From: Dehalococcoidia bacterium | GTDB lineage: Bacteria; Chloroflexota; Dehalococcoidia; JACQUA01 | NCBI GenBank assembly: GCA_030689845.1 | Contig: JAUYHV010000310.1 | Location: 1 to 14,088, forward strand | DNA: 14,088 bases | Direction of reading: 5' to 3' | In this document: piece after piece, positions 1 through 5,777 of the stretch | Numbering within the stretch: the stretch's first letter is position 1 | Layout of the letters: the number at the start of each line of letters is the position of its first letter | The notes under the pieces: model-generated | Told to the model about the DNA's origin: nothing | Database searches by the model: none | Seen by the model: the letters and a program-made list of their open reading frames with translations, nothing else | Translations under genes and position numbers: made by a program

Positions 1-396
1 CCTATAACCAGGGTTAGCTTTCGCCTCCGCCGTTACTTGAGTTCCAGCATTATAATAATACAACGATGCATTTACGAGACCAGTTTGGGGGGACAATGAC
101 ATAATGGGTCGGCCCGCGCTATTCTCACCGGAAGGAATAACGTTTATGTTTCCCTCTTGGTTCAACAAGATGGTGAGAGTATATTGGGAAAGGGGTTGGG
201 GCAGTGGTGGAGATGGTTTAACTGTTGTGGATGGGACAGGTACTGGTTGGATTGTCGGTGCTGGAGATGACGGTGCTGATTCTGGTGTCGATTGTAGTGC
301 CGGTGCAGTCGGAGTGCTGGTGTCGATTGGGACGCACGAGCCGCCAACTATCAGTGTCACCAAAGCCATAGCGACGACTATAAACTTTTTTCGCAT
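1..396 (-). CDS. Partial secreted lipoprotein with Pro/Ser/Thr linker and InlB-B-type repeat
   Basis: The gene is open at the left window edge, so only the first 132 residues are visible. The N-terminus reads MRKKFIVVAMALVTLIVGGSC: two Arg/Lys, a hydrophobic stretch, then Gly-Gly-Ser-Cys at residues 18-21, a slightly non-canonical lipobox. After Cys21 comes a linker of about 45 residues dominated by Pro, Ser and Thr, typical of a wall-spanning tether. From about residue 70 the pattern YTLTILLN...P.G...AGTQVTAEAKANPGYR fits a divergent InlB B-repeat (Flg_new_2-like) domain, a surface repeat module. The start is fixed by an in-frame TAA 21 bases upstream with no other ATG, GTG or TTG between; no good Shine-Dalgarno is seen. 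It is probably anchored outside the membrane; the ligand is unknown. The 3' end and number of repeats lie outside the window. Confidence 0.72.
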   Translation of the reverse strand, partial: MRKKFIVVAMALVTLIVGGSCVPIDTSTPTAPALQSTPESAPSSPAPTIQPVPVPSTTVKPSPPLPQPLSQYTLTILLNQEGNINVIPSGENSAGRPIMSLSPQTGLVNASLYYYNAGTQVTAEAKANPGYR

Positions 397-439
397 TTCA
401 GCACATTTTATGCTTACTATTAATATTTACCGACATAAT

Positions 440-598
440 CTAATCTTTATCGGGCGTCCACGGTGGATTAACTGCGCCATCATCTGCGTCGCGGAGTTTG
501 CCCATTAATAACAGTATCAGGTCGACCATCCACCATATCCCGAAACCCCCGAAAGTCAGAAGTTTCAAGATACCAGACCACGCACAGCTTAGTTGGAG
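440..598 (-). pseudogene. TM2-domain protein fragment lacking its first half
   Basis: A 52-codon open stretch directly follows, in the same frame, the TAA of the DUF898-like gene at 599-772. It reads GILKLLTFGGFGIWWMVDLI, then LLLMGKLRDADDGAVNPPW, which is the second helix and the D-x-D-G tail of a TM2 domain. The first TM2 helix and its usual G-x-H-x-F-Y turn are missing. There is no ATG, only an internal TTG without a ribosome binding site. It ends 43 bases before the lipoprotein start. The simplest reading is a decayed TM2 gene whose 5' part was deleted. A small TTG-started peptide of about 42 residues, or an expressed fusion after loss of the stop, cannot be excluded. Confidence 0.55.
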
Positions 599-772
599 TT
601 AGTCTGGAATCTCTACCTCGGTGTGTTCTATGATGTATCGATATAAGTTGTTAATAGCCCATGGGGAATAAATCCCAATCGTCACGAGAATCAAGATGGC
701 CGATAAGATATACCAGCCGAGAATTCCTCCACCACTGCCAGTATACCTCATTACTACACGTTTTGTTGCCAT
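599..772 (-). CDS. Small DUF898/YjgN-like membrane protein (57 aa)
   Basis: The protein begins MATKRVVMRYTGSGGGILGW, continues with a hydrophobic helix (YILSAILILVTIGIYSPWAI, residues 21-40) and ends NNLYRYIIEHTEVEIPD. The order phi-x-G-x-G-G, a transmembrane helix, T-x-G-I-Y-x-P-W-A, then L-Y-R-Y-x-x-x-H-T is the repeat signature of the DUF898 (YjgN) inner-membrane family, of which this is a single unit; full-length relatives carry several. The start is well supported: AGGAGG lies 7 bases upstream of the ATG at 772. The function of the family is not established. The gene sits immediately downstream (minus strand) of the IS3 remnant end, so its native promoter may have been displaced; no clear -35/-10 pair is visible in 773-867. 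Confidence 0.72.
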   Translation of the reverse strand: MATKRVVMRYTGSGGGILGWYILSAILILVTIGIYSPWAINNLYRYIIEHTEVEIPD

Positions 773-887
773 CGCCTTACCTCCTTATTAAACTTGTTTT
801 CGGAAGTCCGATTAAGACAAAAGTTTCGTTCGTATAGGACTCCTTGGTGCCCATTCTGCTATTATTATGTACCGGAGTGCACCCCTA

Positions 888-979
888 TCATTGGACAGGT
901 AGGGTTAGGAGAGTCTGGCGGGGTAACTCCTTACTTGTTCGTAGCGTATCACAGGAAAACCTTGTTGTCAATCGGGGTA
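888..979 (-). pseudogene. IS3 OrfB transposase, C-terminal tail (cut off by ISLre2 insertion)
   Basis: When bases 980-2553 (ISLre2 plus one copy of its target duplication) are removed, the frame of the OrfB fragment at 2554-2899 continues without a break into this stretch and ends at a TGA at 888-890. The encoded tail ends SKELPRQTLLTLPVQ; the QTLLT...VQ ending is characteristic of IS150-group OrfB proteins. The two halves together make 145 residues. The tail contains a KELPR motif twice, 18 codons apart, arising from a 15-bp exact direct repeat. It cannot be translated as a separate protein because it has no start. Confidence 0.75.
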
Positions 980-987
980 ACTCCTTA
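919..987. repeat. 15-bp direct repeat within IS3 tail (two copies, 54 bp apart)
   Basis: CGGGGTAACTCCTTA occurs at 919-933 and again at 973-987. On the minus strand both copies are read in the same frame as the KELPR peptide of the IS3 OrfB tail, spaced exactly 18 codons. The right-hand copy overlaps the target site (980-988) into which ISLre2 inserted. Sequence between the copies is not obviously duplicated, so this may be an old duplication near the gene end. Confidence 0.6.
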
Positions 988-988
988 T
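980..988. repeat. 9-bp target site duplication of ISLre2, left copy
   Basis: ACTCCTTAT directly abuts the left end of the ISLre2 element and is identical to 2554-2562 at the other end. Confidence 0.88.
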
Positions 989-1035
989 GTTACTGTCAAC
1001 AGAATGTCGGTGCAGGCACAAAAAAGAAGAGAGAC
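989..1035. repeat. ISLre2 left terminal and subterminal inverted repeat
   Basis: The outer 23 bases (989-1011, starting GTTACTGTCAAC) match the complement of 2531-2553 at 16 positions; the inner 16 bases (1020-1035) match the complement of 2506-2521 perfectly. The spacer differs by one base (8 versus 9 nt). A two-part end suggests separate cleavage and transposase-binding segments. Confidence 0.82.
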
Positions 1036-1044
1036 TATGACTCA

Positions 1045-2454
1045 TTAAATATTCCCCTGTGTAAGAGATTTTAAAACGAGAGCCCACGGTCTGGAAGAAT
1101 GGGGGCCACGGAGAGCTGGCAACCCAGCCTCCAGCCAATGGGGATTATATTCCTTGACCTTTTTATCGATGATCCTACGCGCTTTTTTTACCGGAACAAT
1201 CACCTCAGATGGTGGCTCCGTATATTGATAAAGCCAGTCTTTCAGTTTACCTTCAAGATATAAAAAGCGCACATAAATCATTCTCCGCATGCCTTTCAGT
1301 GTCCAGTTCATTCCCTGGTTTTTCATACGGCGAACTATTAATTTATCAACATTGCCTTCTATAGCCCCGGTTCTTCTGGAACCCTTCCCTTCCTCTCCAA
1401 GATCCAAACGGTAATCCCTCAACCCGTTGCTGTTGTTCCGCAGGTAGCGGGCGGCCCTGGCTATTTTATCTGCCTGGTCTCCAGTGGCCTTTCTCCGGGC
1501 TTCAGATAATAAGCTTGCAGCTTTTTCTATATCACCATATTCACAGGCCTCCCGCACCAACCTGATGGTATTTTTATCAGGTCCCAAGGCAAAACATAAT
1601 TCCCTGTTTAGATGATATCGGTCTATCTGAAATTGTCCGCCTGTATAATGAATCCCTTCCTTGACCCAGGATGCCCCATCACCTCCGAGAATAGTTTGTC
1701 TGAGACTGCCCAGGTCATACTTCTTTTGCAGCTTTAAATACATACCTGCCCAGTATTGATCACTATTACCTGTATCGGCAAAAATAGTCTTATTTACCGT
1801 GCTATATCTATCCTTGCCTACCTGCTTCCAGCCCTCATAAGCTATTCCCAGCTTAGCCTCTGCTTTCCTGGCTTTTTCCCTCTGTAAGGATAGCATTACC
1901 CCGTCAGCTTCTACCATGAGACGTGCCACTTTCTTTCCTTCTCCCTGGGGTATCTCCCCTGTATCCAGAAAATGCCGCGTCTCGTTTTCAGTTTTCCCTA
2001 TATAAGCATCAGCTACCTTCCCTAATAACTTCCAGATTCTCTGGTGGGAAAGATCTATGGGGGTTGTCTTTTTCAATATCTCAGCACTGCGGCGAAAAGA
2101 CATGGTGCAAGCCAGACCTAAAGCCATATCCTGAACATTTATGCTGGTATGTCCATTTTCTTTCTCCATACCTGATACCTCGTCCAGAAGATAGCGGTAT
2201 CTTTTTTCCTTTTCATCCCTGTACTGTCTCCTTTTTACCTTTACCGCTCCCAAACTGGTCTTGTACCACCTGCTCCTGATGTGTTTCACCAGGAGCCTTT
2301 TATCCCTGTGCTCCATAAGTAATGCATCTACCTTTTCCAGAATAGCTTTGTATACCTCTCTGGCCCATTCCAGCGCCTTATCCATCAATATGTTTTCCAG
2401 CCACTGGATCATCCGCTTGAGTTCTTCCTTTTGTGAGATTAAACTATTTACCAA
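1045..2454 (-). CDS. ISLre2-family (UPF0236) transposase
   Basis: The protein is 469 residues when started at the TTG at 2454, which has AAGGAGG 6 bases upstream; the longer frame beginning at 2595 would start outside the element inside IS3 sequence and is rejected. Candidate DDE residues are the Asp in the VEADGVM stretch (about residue 180), the Asp in GGDGASW (about 260) and the Glu in GAIEGN (about 370), the last followed by the conserved N-x-G-M-N-W segment. The N-terminal 100 residues are basic and probably bind DNA. It catalyses cut-and-paste or copy-type movement of its own element. The length equals that of intact family members (about 460-480), with no frameshift seen. The stop lies 10 bases inside the inner left repeat. 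Confidence 0.9.
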   Translation of the reverse strand: MVNSLISQKEELKRMIQWLENILMDKALEWAREVYKAILEKVDALLMEHRDKRLLVKHIRSRWYKTSLGAVKVKRRQYRDEKEKRYRYLLDEVSGMEKENGHTSINVQDMALGLACTMSFRRSAEILKKTTPIDLSHQRIWKLLGKVADAYIGKTENETRHFLDTGEIPQGEGKKVARLMVEADGVMLSLQREKARKAEAKLGIAYEGWKQVGKDRYSTVNKTIFADTGNSDQYWAGMYLKLQKKYDLGSLRQTILGGDGASWVKEGIHYTGGQFQIDRYHLNRELCFALGPDKNTIRLVREACEYGDIEKAASLLSEARRKATGDQADKIARAARYLRNNSNGLRDYRLDLGEEGKGSRRTGAIEGNVDKLIVRRMKNQGMNWTLKGMRRMIYVRFLYLEGKLKDWLYQYTEPPSEVIVPVKKARRIIDKKVKEYNPHWLEAGLPALRGPHSSRPWALVLKSLTQGNI

Positions 2455-2505
2455 GAGAGACCTCCTTCGCAATATGTTTTTTTGGGTGATTACATATATT
2501 GCATG

Positions 2506-2553
2506 GTCTCTCTTCTTTTTTCCAATCCATACCGACAATAATTTTACTGTATC
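2506..2553. repeat. ISLre2 right terminal and subterminal inverted repeat
   Basis: Partner of the left end: inner perfect 16-bp part at 2506-2521, outer 23-bp part at 2531-2553 (ending ACTGTATC). The transposase ribosome binding site and TTG start lie just inside, so the transposase promoter probably overlaps this end. Confidence 0.82.
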
Positions 2554-2905
2554 ACTCCTTATCCTGGTCCATCTCAAGCAGATCCTCAAATTCATTCAGT
2601 GGCAGGTAGCCCGGTGCCGAATGGAGTCTTTTTAGATTATATGCCTCCTCGATAAAATAGGGAAGCCTGGTTAGCACTTCCTGGAAAGTCTCGTACTCAC
2701 ATAGGTAGACCTCCTCGTACTTCAATGTTTTGAAGAAGCTCTCCATCCTGGCATTGTCATAGGGATTAGCAGTCCGGCTCATGCTTATGACAAATCCGCG
2801 GCTCTTGAGCTCGTCTGTGTATTCCTCCAAGGCGTACTGCACCCCCTGGTCTGAGTGATGAATGACACCGGGGCCAGGCTTACGCCCGTCGGCAGCCATG
2901 TCCCA
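2552..2905 (-). pseudogene. IS3 OrfB transposase, integrase-core fragment
   Basis: The visible peptide, from about the Met at 2899, begins with a PGPGVIHHSDQGVQY segment and continues through SMSRTANPYDNARMESFFKTLK to RLHSAPGYLPLNEFE. These are the second Asp (HHSDQG) and the Glu (MESFFKTLK) of the rve/DDE core of IS150-group OrfB. The first catalytic Asp, the N-terminal half and OrfA are absent, with an in-frame stop a few codons upstream of the Met. Its TGA at 2552-2554 is made by the junction itself: the last base comes from the target, the first two from the ISLre2 end. Before insertion the frame continued into 888-979. The fragment cannot support transposition. Confidence 0.85.
2554..2562. 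repeat. 9-bp target site duplication of ISLre2, right copy
   Basis: ACTCCTTAT abuts the right end of the element and matches 980-988. Confidence 0.88.
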
Positions 2906-3093
2906 GTAAAGACGGCGTTAATCCGCCACAATTACTATACCAGTTTTATATTTTTACCTGCCCCAGGCCGTTTTTAATTTCGATCTTCCCCCCGGGGGGT
3001 AAATAATTCTTCGACATATTGTATAATCTTTTCGCCGTTTTCGGTATCGGCAAGTAATGGGCGACCGCTTTTTTTACGTTTATCGGAGGAACC
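2906..3093 (+). promoter_or_regulatory. Leader and probable promoter region of the Mo/W oxidoreductase operon
   Basis: This AT-rich 188-base gap separates the broken IS3 end from the operon. It contains a TATAAT hexamer at 3022-3027, 67 bases before the start codon, but no good -35 at the usual distance, so the promoter may need an activator. A perfect 12-bp palindrome, six C followed by six G, lies at 2988-2999, where a -35 element would be expected. The ribosome binding site GGAGG at 3085-3089 is four bases from the ATG. The truncation point of the IS3 element at about 2905 leaves only this segment as native upstream DNA. Confidence 0.4.
2988..2999. repeat. 12-bp perfect C6G6 palindrome in operon leader
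   Basis: CCCCCCGGGGGG sits in an otherwise AT-rich stretch, about 22 bases upstream of a TATAAT hexamer. It could be an operator half-site pair or a hairpin seed. No family-specific operator consensus is recognised. Confidence 0.4.
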
Positions 3094-5229
3094 ATGAGCG
3101 ATACGAAAATAATCAAGAGCACCTGTAAAAGCTGCCACGGCACCTGCGGAGTCCTGGTTACCGTTGAAAACGGCCAGATAACCCGGGTAGAGGGAAATCC
3201 CGATTCCCTGACCAGGGGAACCATGTGCTCCAAAGGACAGGCTGCTTTTCAGGAAGTCAATAATCCTAATCGCCTGAAATATCCCCTGAAACGGATGGGA
3301 GCAAGGGGAGAAGGCAAGTGGGCCAGGATAAGCTGGGACGAAGCCCTGGATATGATCGGGACAAAGATAAACGAGGCGAAACAGCAATACGGAGCCAATT
3401 CCGTGGTCATAGGGCAGGGTACAGGGAGGGGTTATGACCCCTTTACCATACGACTGGCTGGCTCCATAGGGACCGGCAACCTCATGGGTCCCGCCCACGT
3501 ATGCTACCTCCCGAGGCTGTTGGTTTTTGCCCTGATGATCGGCGGAAGGTTGTTTTGCGACCTGCACGGCTGGGGTGGAGAATACCCTAAAACCATAATT
3601 TCCTGGGCAAAACAAATGGAAGTTACCAACGTTGATGGAGAAATGGGAGTCTGGCTCCTTGATACCCTGGAAAAGACAAAAAACCTGGTTATGGTCGACC
3701 CGAGGAGCACGCGCCTTTCCAATCGGGCCACCCAGTGGCTCCGGGTCCGGCCGGGAACAGATGCCGCCCTGGCTCTGGGCATGATGAATGTAATAATTAA
3801 CGAAGATCTTTATGACAGGGAATTTGTCACCCAGTGGACTTACGGCTTTGAAAAGCTTAGAGAAAGAGTCCAGGAGTATCCAGTGAAAAAGGTCTCTGAA
3901 ATCACCTGGATCCCCGAAGAAGATATTATTAAGGCAGCGAGGACCTTCGCCACCGAGAAACCGGGATGTATACTCATAGGAGAACCCCTCGAAGCAGCCA
4001 ACAATTGTATCCAGACCCTGCGCGCCATCCTCTGCCTTGCTGCAATAACAGGTAACATTGAAAGACCAGGCAGCATGATGGTATGGATGCCCCCGGCTGC
4101 CGGCAACCTCGAAGCCTTTGGACGGGAAGTACGCCTGCCGGAGGAAAACAGGAAGAATATTATAGGCGGCGACAAATACAAGCTGTGTGTCCTGGGCCGT
4201 ATTTGCCACCCGGAGACGGTCTTTAAGCAGCTTAAAGAAGGGACTTCACAGGTCCAGGCAATGCACCTCCAGGGAACGAACCCCCTCCTCTGTTATGCCA
4301 ATACCAGGGAAGTTTTTGATGGTTTGATGAATCTTCCCTTCCTGTCTGTAGCCGACCTCTACATGTCACCAACGGCAGAGTATGCCGATATAGTCCTTCC
4401 CGTAGCCCACTGGCTGGAAATGGACGCCATCTGGGACGACATGGCCGTATTTTACATCGCGGCAATCAATAAAGCCGTGGAACCTCCGGGAGAAGCAAAA
4501 CCGGATTCATGGATTTTCAACGAAATCGGGAGACGGGTTGGTCCGGAACACTGGTTCGAAACCATGGACGACCTGTGGAATCACGTGCTCAGAAAGTCGG
4601 GAATTACGTTTAAAGAGTTCCAGGAGAAGGGCTACCTCGCTTGCACCGGGAAAGACCAGGTGTACTATAAATATAAAACGGATTACTGGAAACCGGGGGG
4701 AGGATTCAGGACAAAAACCGGGAAAATAGAACTTTATTCCACCCAACTCGAGGGGTTGGGCTACGATCCCCTGCCATATTACCTGGAGCCAAACGAAAGT
4801 CCTTATTCAACACCGGAACTGGCAAAGGAGTATCCGTTGATCCTCTCCGCAGGTGGCCGTTTCCCGTACTTTTTCCACTCCCAGTACCGGCAGCTGCCCT
4901 GGCTGCGGAAGTTGCATCCCTATCCCATCGTCCAGATACATCCCGAGACAGCCGGAAATCTCGGCATCAGCGAAGGGGACTGGGTCTGGATTGAGACTCC
5001 CAGGGGGAGGATAAAACAAAAGGCTGAATTGCTGCCTACTTTGGACCCGAGAGTAACAATTTGCCAACCCCACTGGTGGTACCCCGAAAGACCGGGGCCG
5101 GACCACGGATTATGGGAGGCCAACGCTAATGTTCTTACCGCCAGCGACCTGCCTTTCGACCCTGCGATAGGCGCCAGTACTTTCCGCGCATTAATATGTA
5201 AAATATACAAAGCTGAGGAAGGAGAATAG
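3094..5229 (+). CDS. Mo/W-bis-pterin oxidoreductase, acetylene-hydratase-like branch of DMSO reductase family
   Basis: The 711-residue catalytic subunit starts with C-x2-C-x3-C-x26-C (Cys11, 14, 18, 45), a [4Fe-4S] site, followed by the standard two-pterin fold. Cys137, in the GPAHVCYLPRL stretch, is at the place of the protein ligand to Mo or W. The stretch GTDAALALGMMNVIINEDLY and the C-terminal dinucleotide-binding domain (about 590-705, from EYPLILSAGGR) are typical of soluble members close to acetylene hydratase as I remember that sequence. No twin-arginine signal is present (MSDTKIIKST...), so it acts in the cytoplasm. The start has GGAGG four bases upstream. It leads an operon with a four-cluster ferredoxin and a flavoprotein, pointing to a redox reaction. 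His15 takes the place of the catalytic Asp next to the cluster in acetylene hydratase, arguing against hydration of acetylene. The substrate is unknown. Confidence 0.88.
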   Translation: MSDTKIIKSTCKSCHGTCGVLVTVENGQITRVEGNPDSLTRGTMCSKGQAAFQEVNNPNRLKYPLKRMGARGEGKWARISWDEALDMIGTKINEAKQQYGANSVVIGQGTGRGYDPFTIRLAGSIGTGNLMGPAHVCYLPRLLVFALMIGGRLFCDLHGWGGEYPKTIISWAKQMEVTNVDGEMGVWLLDTLEKTKNLVMVDPRSTRLSNRATQWLRVRPGTDAALALGMMNVIINEDLYDREFVTQWTYGFEKLRERVQEYPVKKVSEITWIPEEDIIKAARTFATEKPGCILIGEPLEAANNCIQTLRAILCLAAITGNIERPGSMMVWMPPAAGNLEAFGREVRLPEENRKNIIGGDKYKLCVLGRICHPETVFKQLKEGTSQVQAMHLQGTNPLLCYANTREVFDGLMNLPFLSVADLYMSPTAEYADIVLPVAHWLEMDAIWDDMAVFYIAAINKAVEPPGEAKPDSWIFNEIGRRVGPEHWFETMDDLWNHVLRKSGITFKEFQEKGYLACTGKDQVYYKYKTDYWKPGGGFRTKTGKIELYSTQLEGLGYDPLPYYLEPNESPYSTPELAKEYPLILSAGGRFPYFFHSQYRQLPWLRKLHPYPIVQIHPETAGNLGISEGDWVWIETPRGRIKQKAELLPTLDPRVTICQPHWWYPERPGPDHGLWEANANVLTASDLPFDPAIGASTFRALICKIYKAEEGE

Positions 5230-5232
5230 AAA

Positions 5233-5775
5233 ATGCAACGGGCAATTTTTAGAGACAAAGATAAATGTATCGGGTGCTATGCCTGCGTCGTGGCATGTCA
5301 GATGGAACATGCCTTTCCTCCTCACCCGTCTTTTCCTCCCGTAGCAGAACCGGAAGGTGTCAGCCTTACCAGTGTCTACAGGTACGGGCCCTTTATGGAA
5401 GGCAATAAGGTCACCCAGTATTTCATTCCCATGTCATGCATGCATTGTTCGGACGCTCCATGCATACAGGCTTGTCCCAAATCCGCCCTTTACAAGGACC
5501 CGTTAACCGGTACCACCATGGTGGATAAGGAAAAATGCATAGGATGCAGGTTTTGTTTGTGGGTCTGTCCATACGGCGCCCCCCGCTACAACCTGGAAGG
5601 GAAATGCGAGCTTTGCGACCTTTGCACCAAACGGTATAAAGAAGGTAAGAAAAAAACTGCCTGCGAAGCTGTTTGCATAGCCAGCGCTATATTTTCCGGC
5701 ACCACCGAGGAAGTTGCCTCACACAAATCTAAGAAAGCTGCTAAAAAATTGGTTGAAGGTTCTGCTACTATCTAA
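5233..5775 (+). CDS. Four-cluster [4Fe-4S] electron-transfer subunit (DmsB/NrfC-like)
   Basis: The 180-residue protein has the four-cluster layout of beta subunits of Mo/W oxidoreductases: Cys12/15/18/22, Cys69/72/77/81, Cys102/105/108/112 and Cys125/128/144/148, plus an extra Cys131. It would pass electrons between the pterin subunit encoded just upstream and a partner. No signal peptide or membrane helix is seen, so the complex is soluble. The gene starts 3 bases after the upstream stop, with AGGAG 8 bases before the ATG inside the end of the preceding gene, so expression is coupled. The last cysteine lacks the usual following proline (CIASA instead of CP). The C-terminus is Lys-rich. Confidence 0.9.
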   Translation: MQRAIFRDKDKCIGCYACVVACQMEHAFPPHPSFPPVAEPEGVSLTSVYRYGPFMEGNKVTQYFIPMSCMHCSDAPCIQACPKSALYKDPLTGTTMVDKEKCIGCRFCLWVCPYGAPRYNLEGKCELCDLCTKRYKEGKKKTACEAVCIASAIFSGTTEEVASHKSKKAAKKLVEGSATI

Positions 5776-5777
5776 AA

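Larger units (their letters stand above)
989..2553 (-). mobile_element. ISLre2-family insertion sequence, complete
   Basis: A 1565-bp element bounded by 23-bp imperfect terminal inverted repeats (989-1011 and 2531-2553, 16 of 23 matching, ending in a shared TGTCGGT) and flanked by the 9-bp direct repeat ACTCCTTAT. Just inside lies a second, perfect 16-bp inverted repeat, AAAAAAGAAGAGAGAC at 1020-1035 and its complement at 2506-2521. The single gene is a UPF0236-type transposase. Insertion inside the IS3 transposase tail is demonstrated by restoration of that frame after precise removal. Length, repeat type and single ORF fit the ISLre2 family. Everything needed for transposition appears present. 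Confidence 0.9.
868..2905 (-). mobile_element. IS3-family (IS150-type) element remnant, interrupted by ISLre2
   Basis: Two separated pieces, about 868-988 and 2554-2905, belong to one IS3-type element on the minus strand. The left boundary is inferred from a typical IS150-group end at about 868, which begins TGTACCGGAGTGCACCCC and runs into ATTGGACA; the transposase stop codon overlaps this end. The right side is truncated: recognisable OrfB sequence stops at about 2905, so OrfA, the first catalytic Asp of OrfB and the other terminal repeat are absent. The element is immobile by itself. The exact outer boundary at 868 is uncertain by some ten bases because the partner end is missing. Confidence 0.7.

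Noticed and set aside
104..508. Plus-strand open frame of 134 codons
   Set aside because: It covers the complement of the signal peptide and Pro/Thr linker of the minus-strand lipoprotein; the Gly/Val/Asp-rich product is the expected shadow.
599..601. Programmed readthrough of the TAA between DUF898 and TM2 stretches
   Set aside because: No recoding signal is visible and the TM2 part lacks its first helix, so decay is the simpler explanation.
794..1074. Plus-strand frames across the left ISLre2 end
   Set aside because: They cross the IS3 tail, target duplication and ISLre2 repeat, have no ribosome binding site and no recognisable product.
2455..2595. N-terminal extension of the ISLre2 transposase starting at 2595
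   Set aside because: It begins outside the element in IS3 sequence; the TTG at 2454 has a strong ribosome binding site and gives the usual family length.
2974..4209. Long minus-strand open frame (411 codons) opposite the Mo/W oxidoreductase
   Set aside because: It is antisense to a clearly conserved protein, has no family-like motif, and is explained by the codon bias of the plus-strand gene.
3094..5229. Annotation as acetylene hydratase
   Set aside because: Similarity is strong but the essential Asp next to the cluster is His, and the redox partners encoded alongside are unneeded for a non-redox hydratase.
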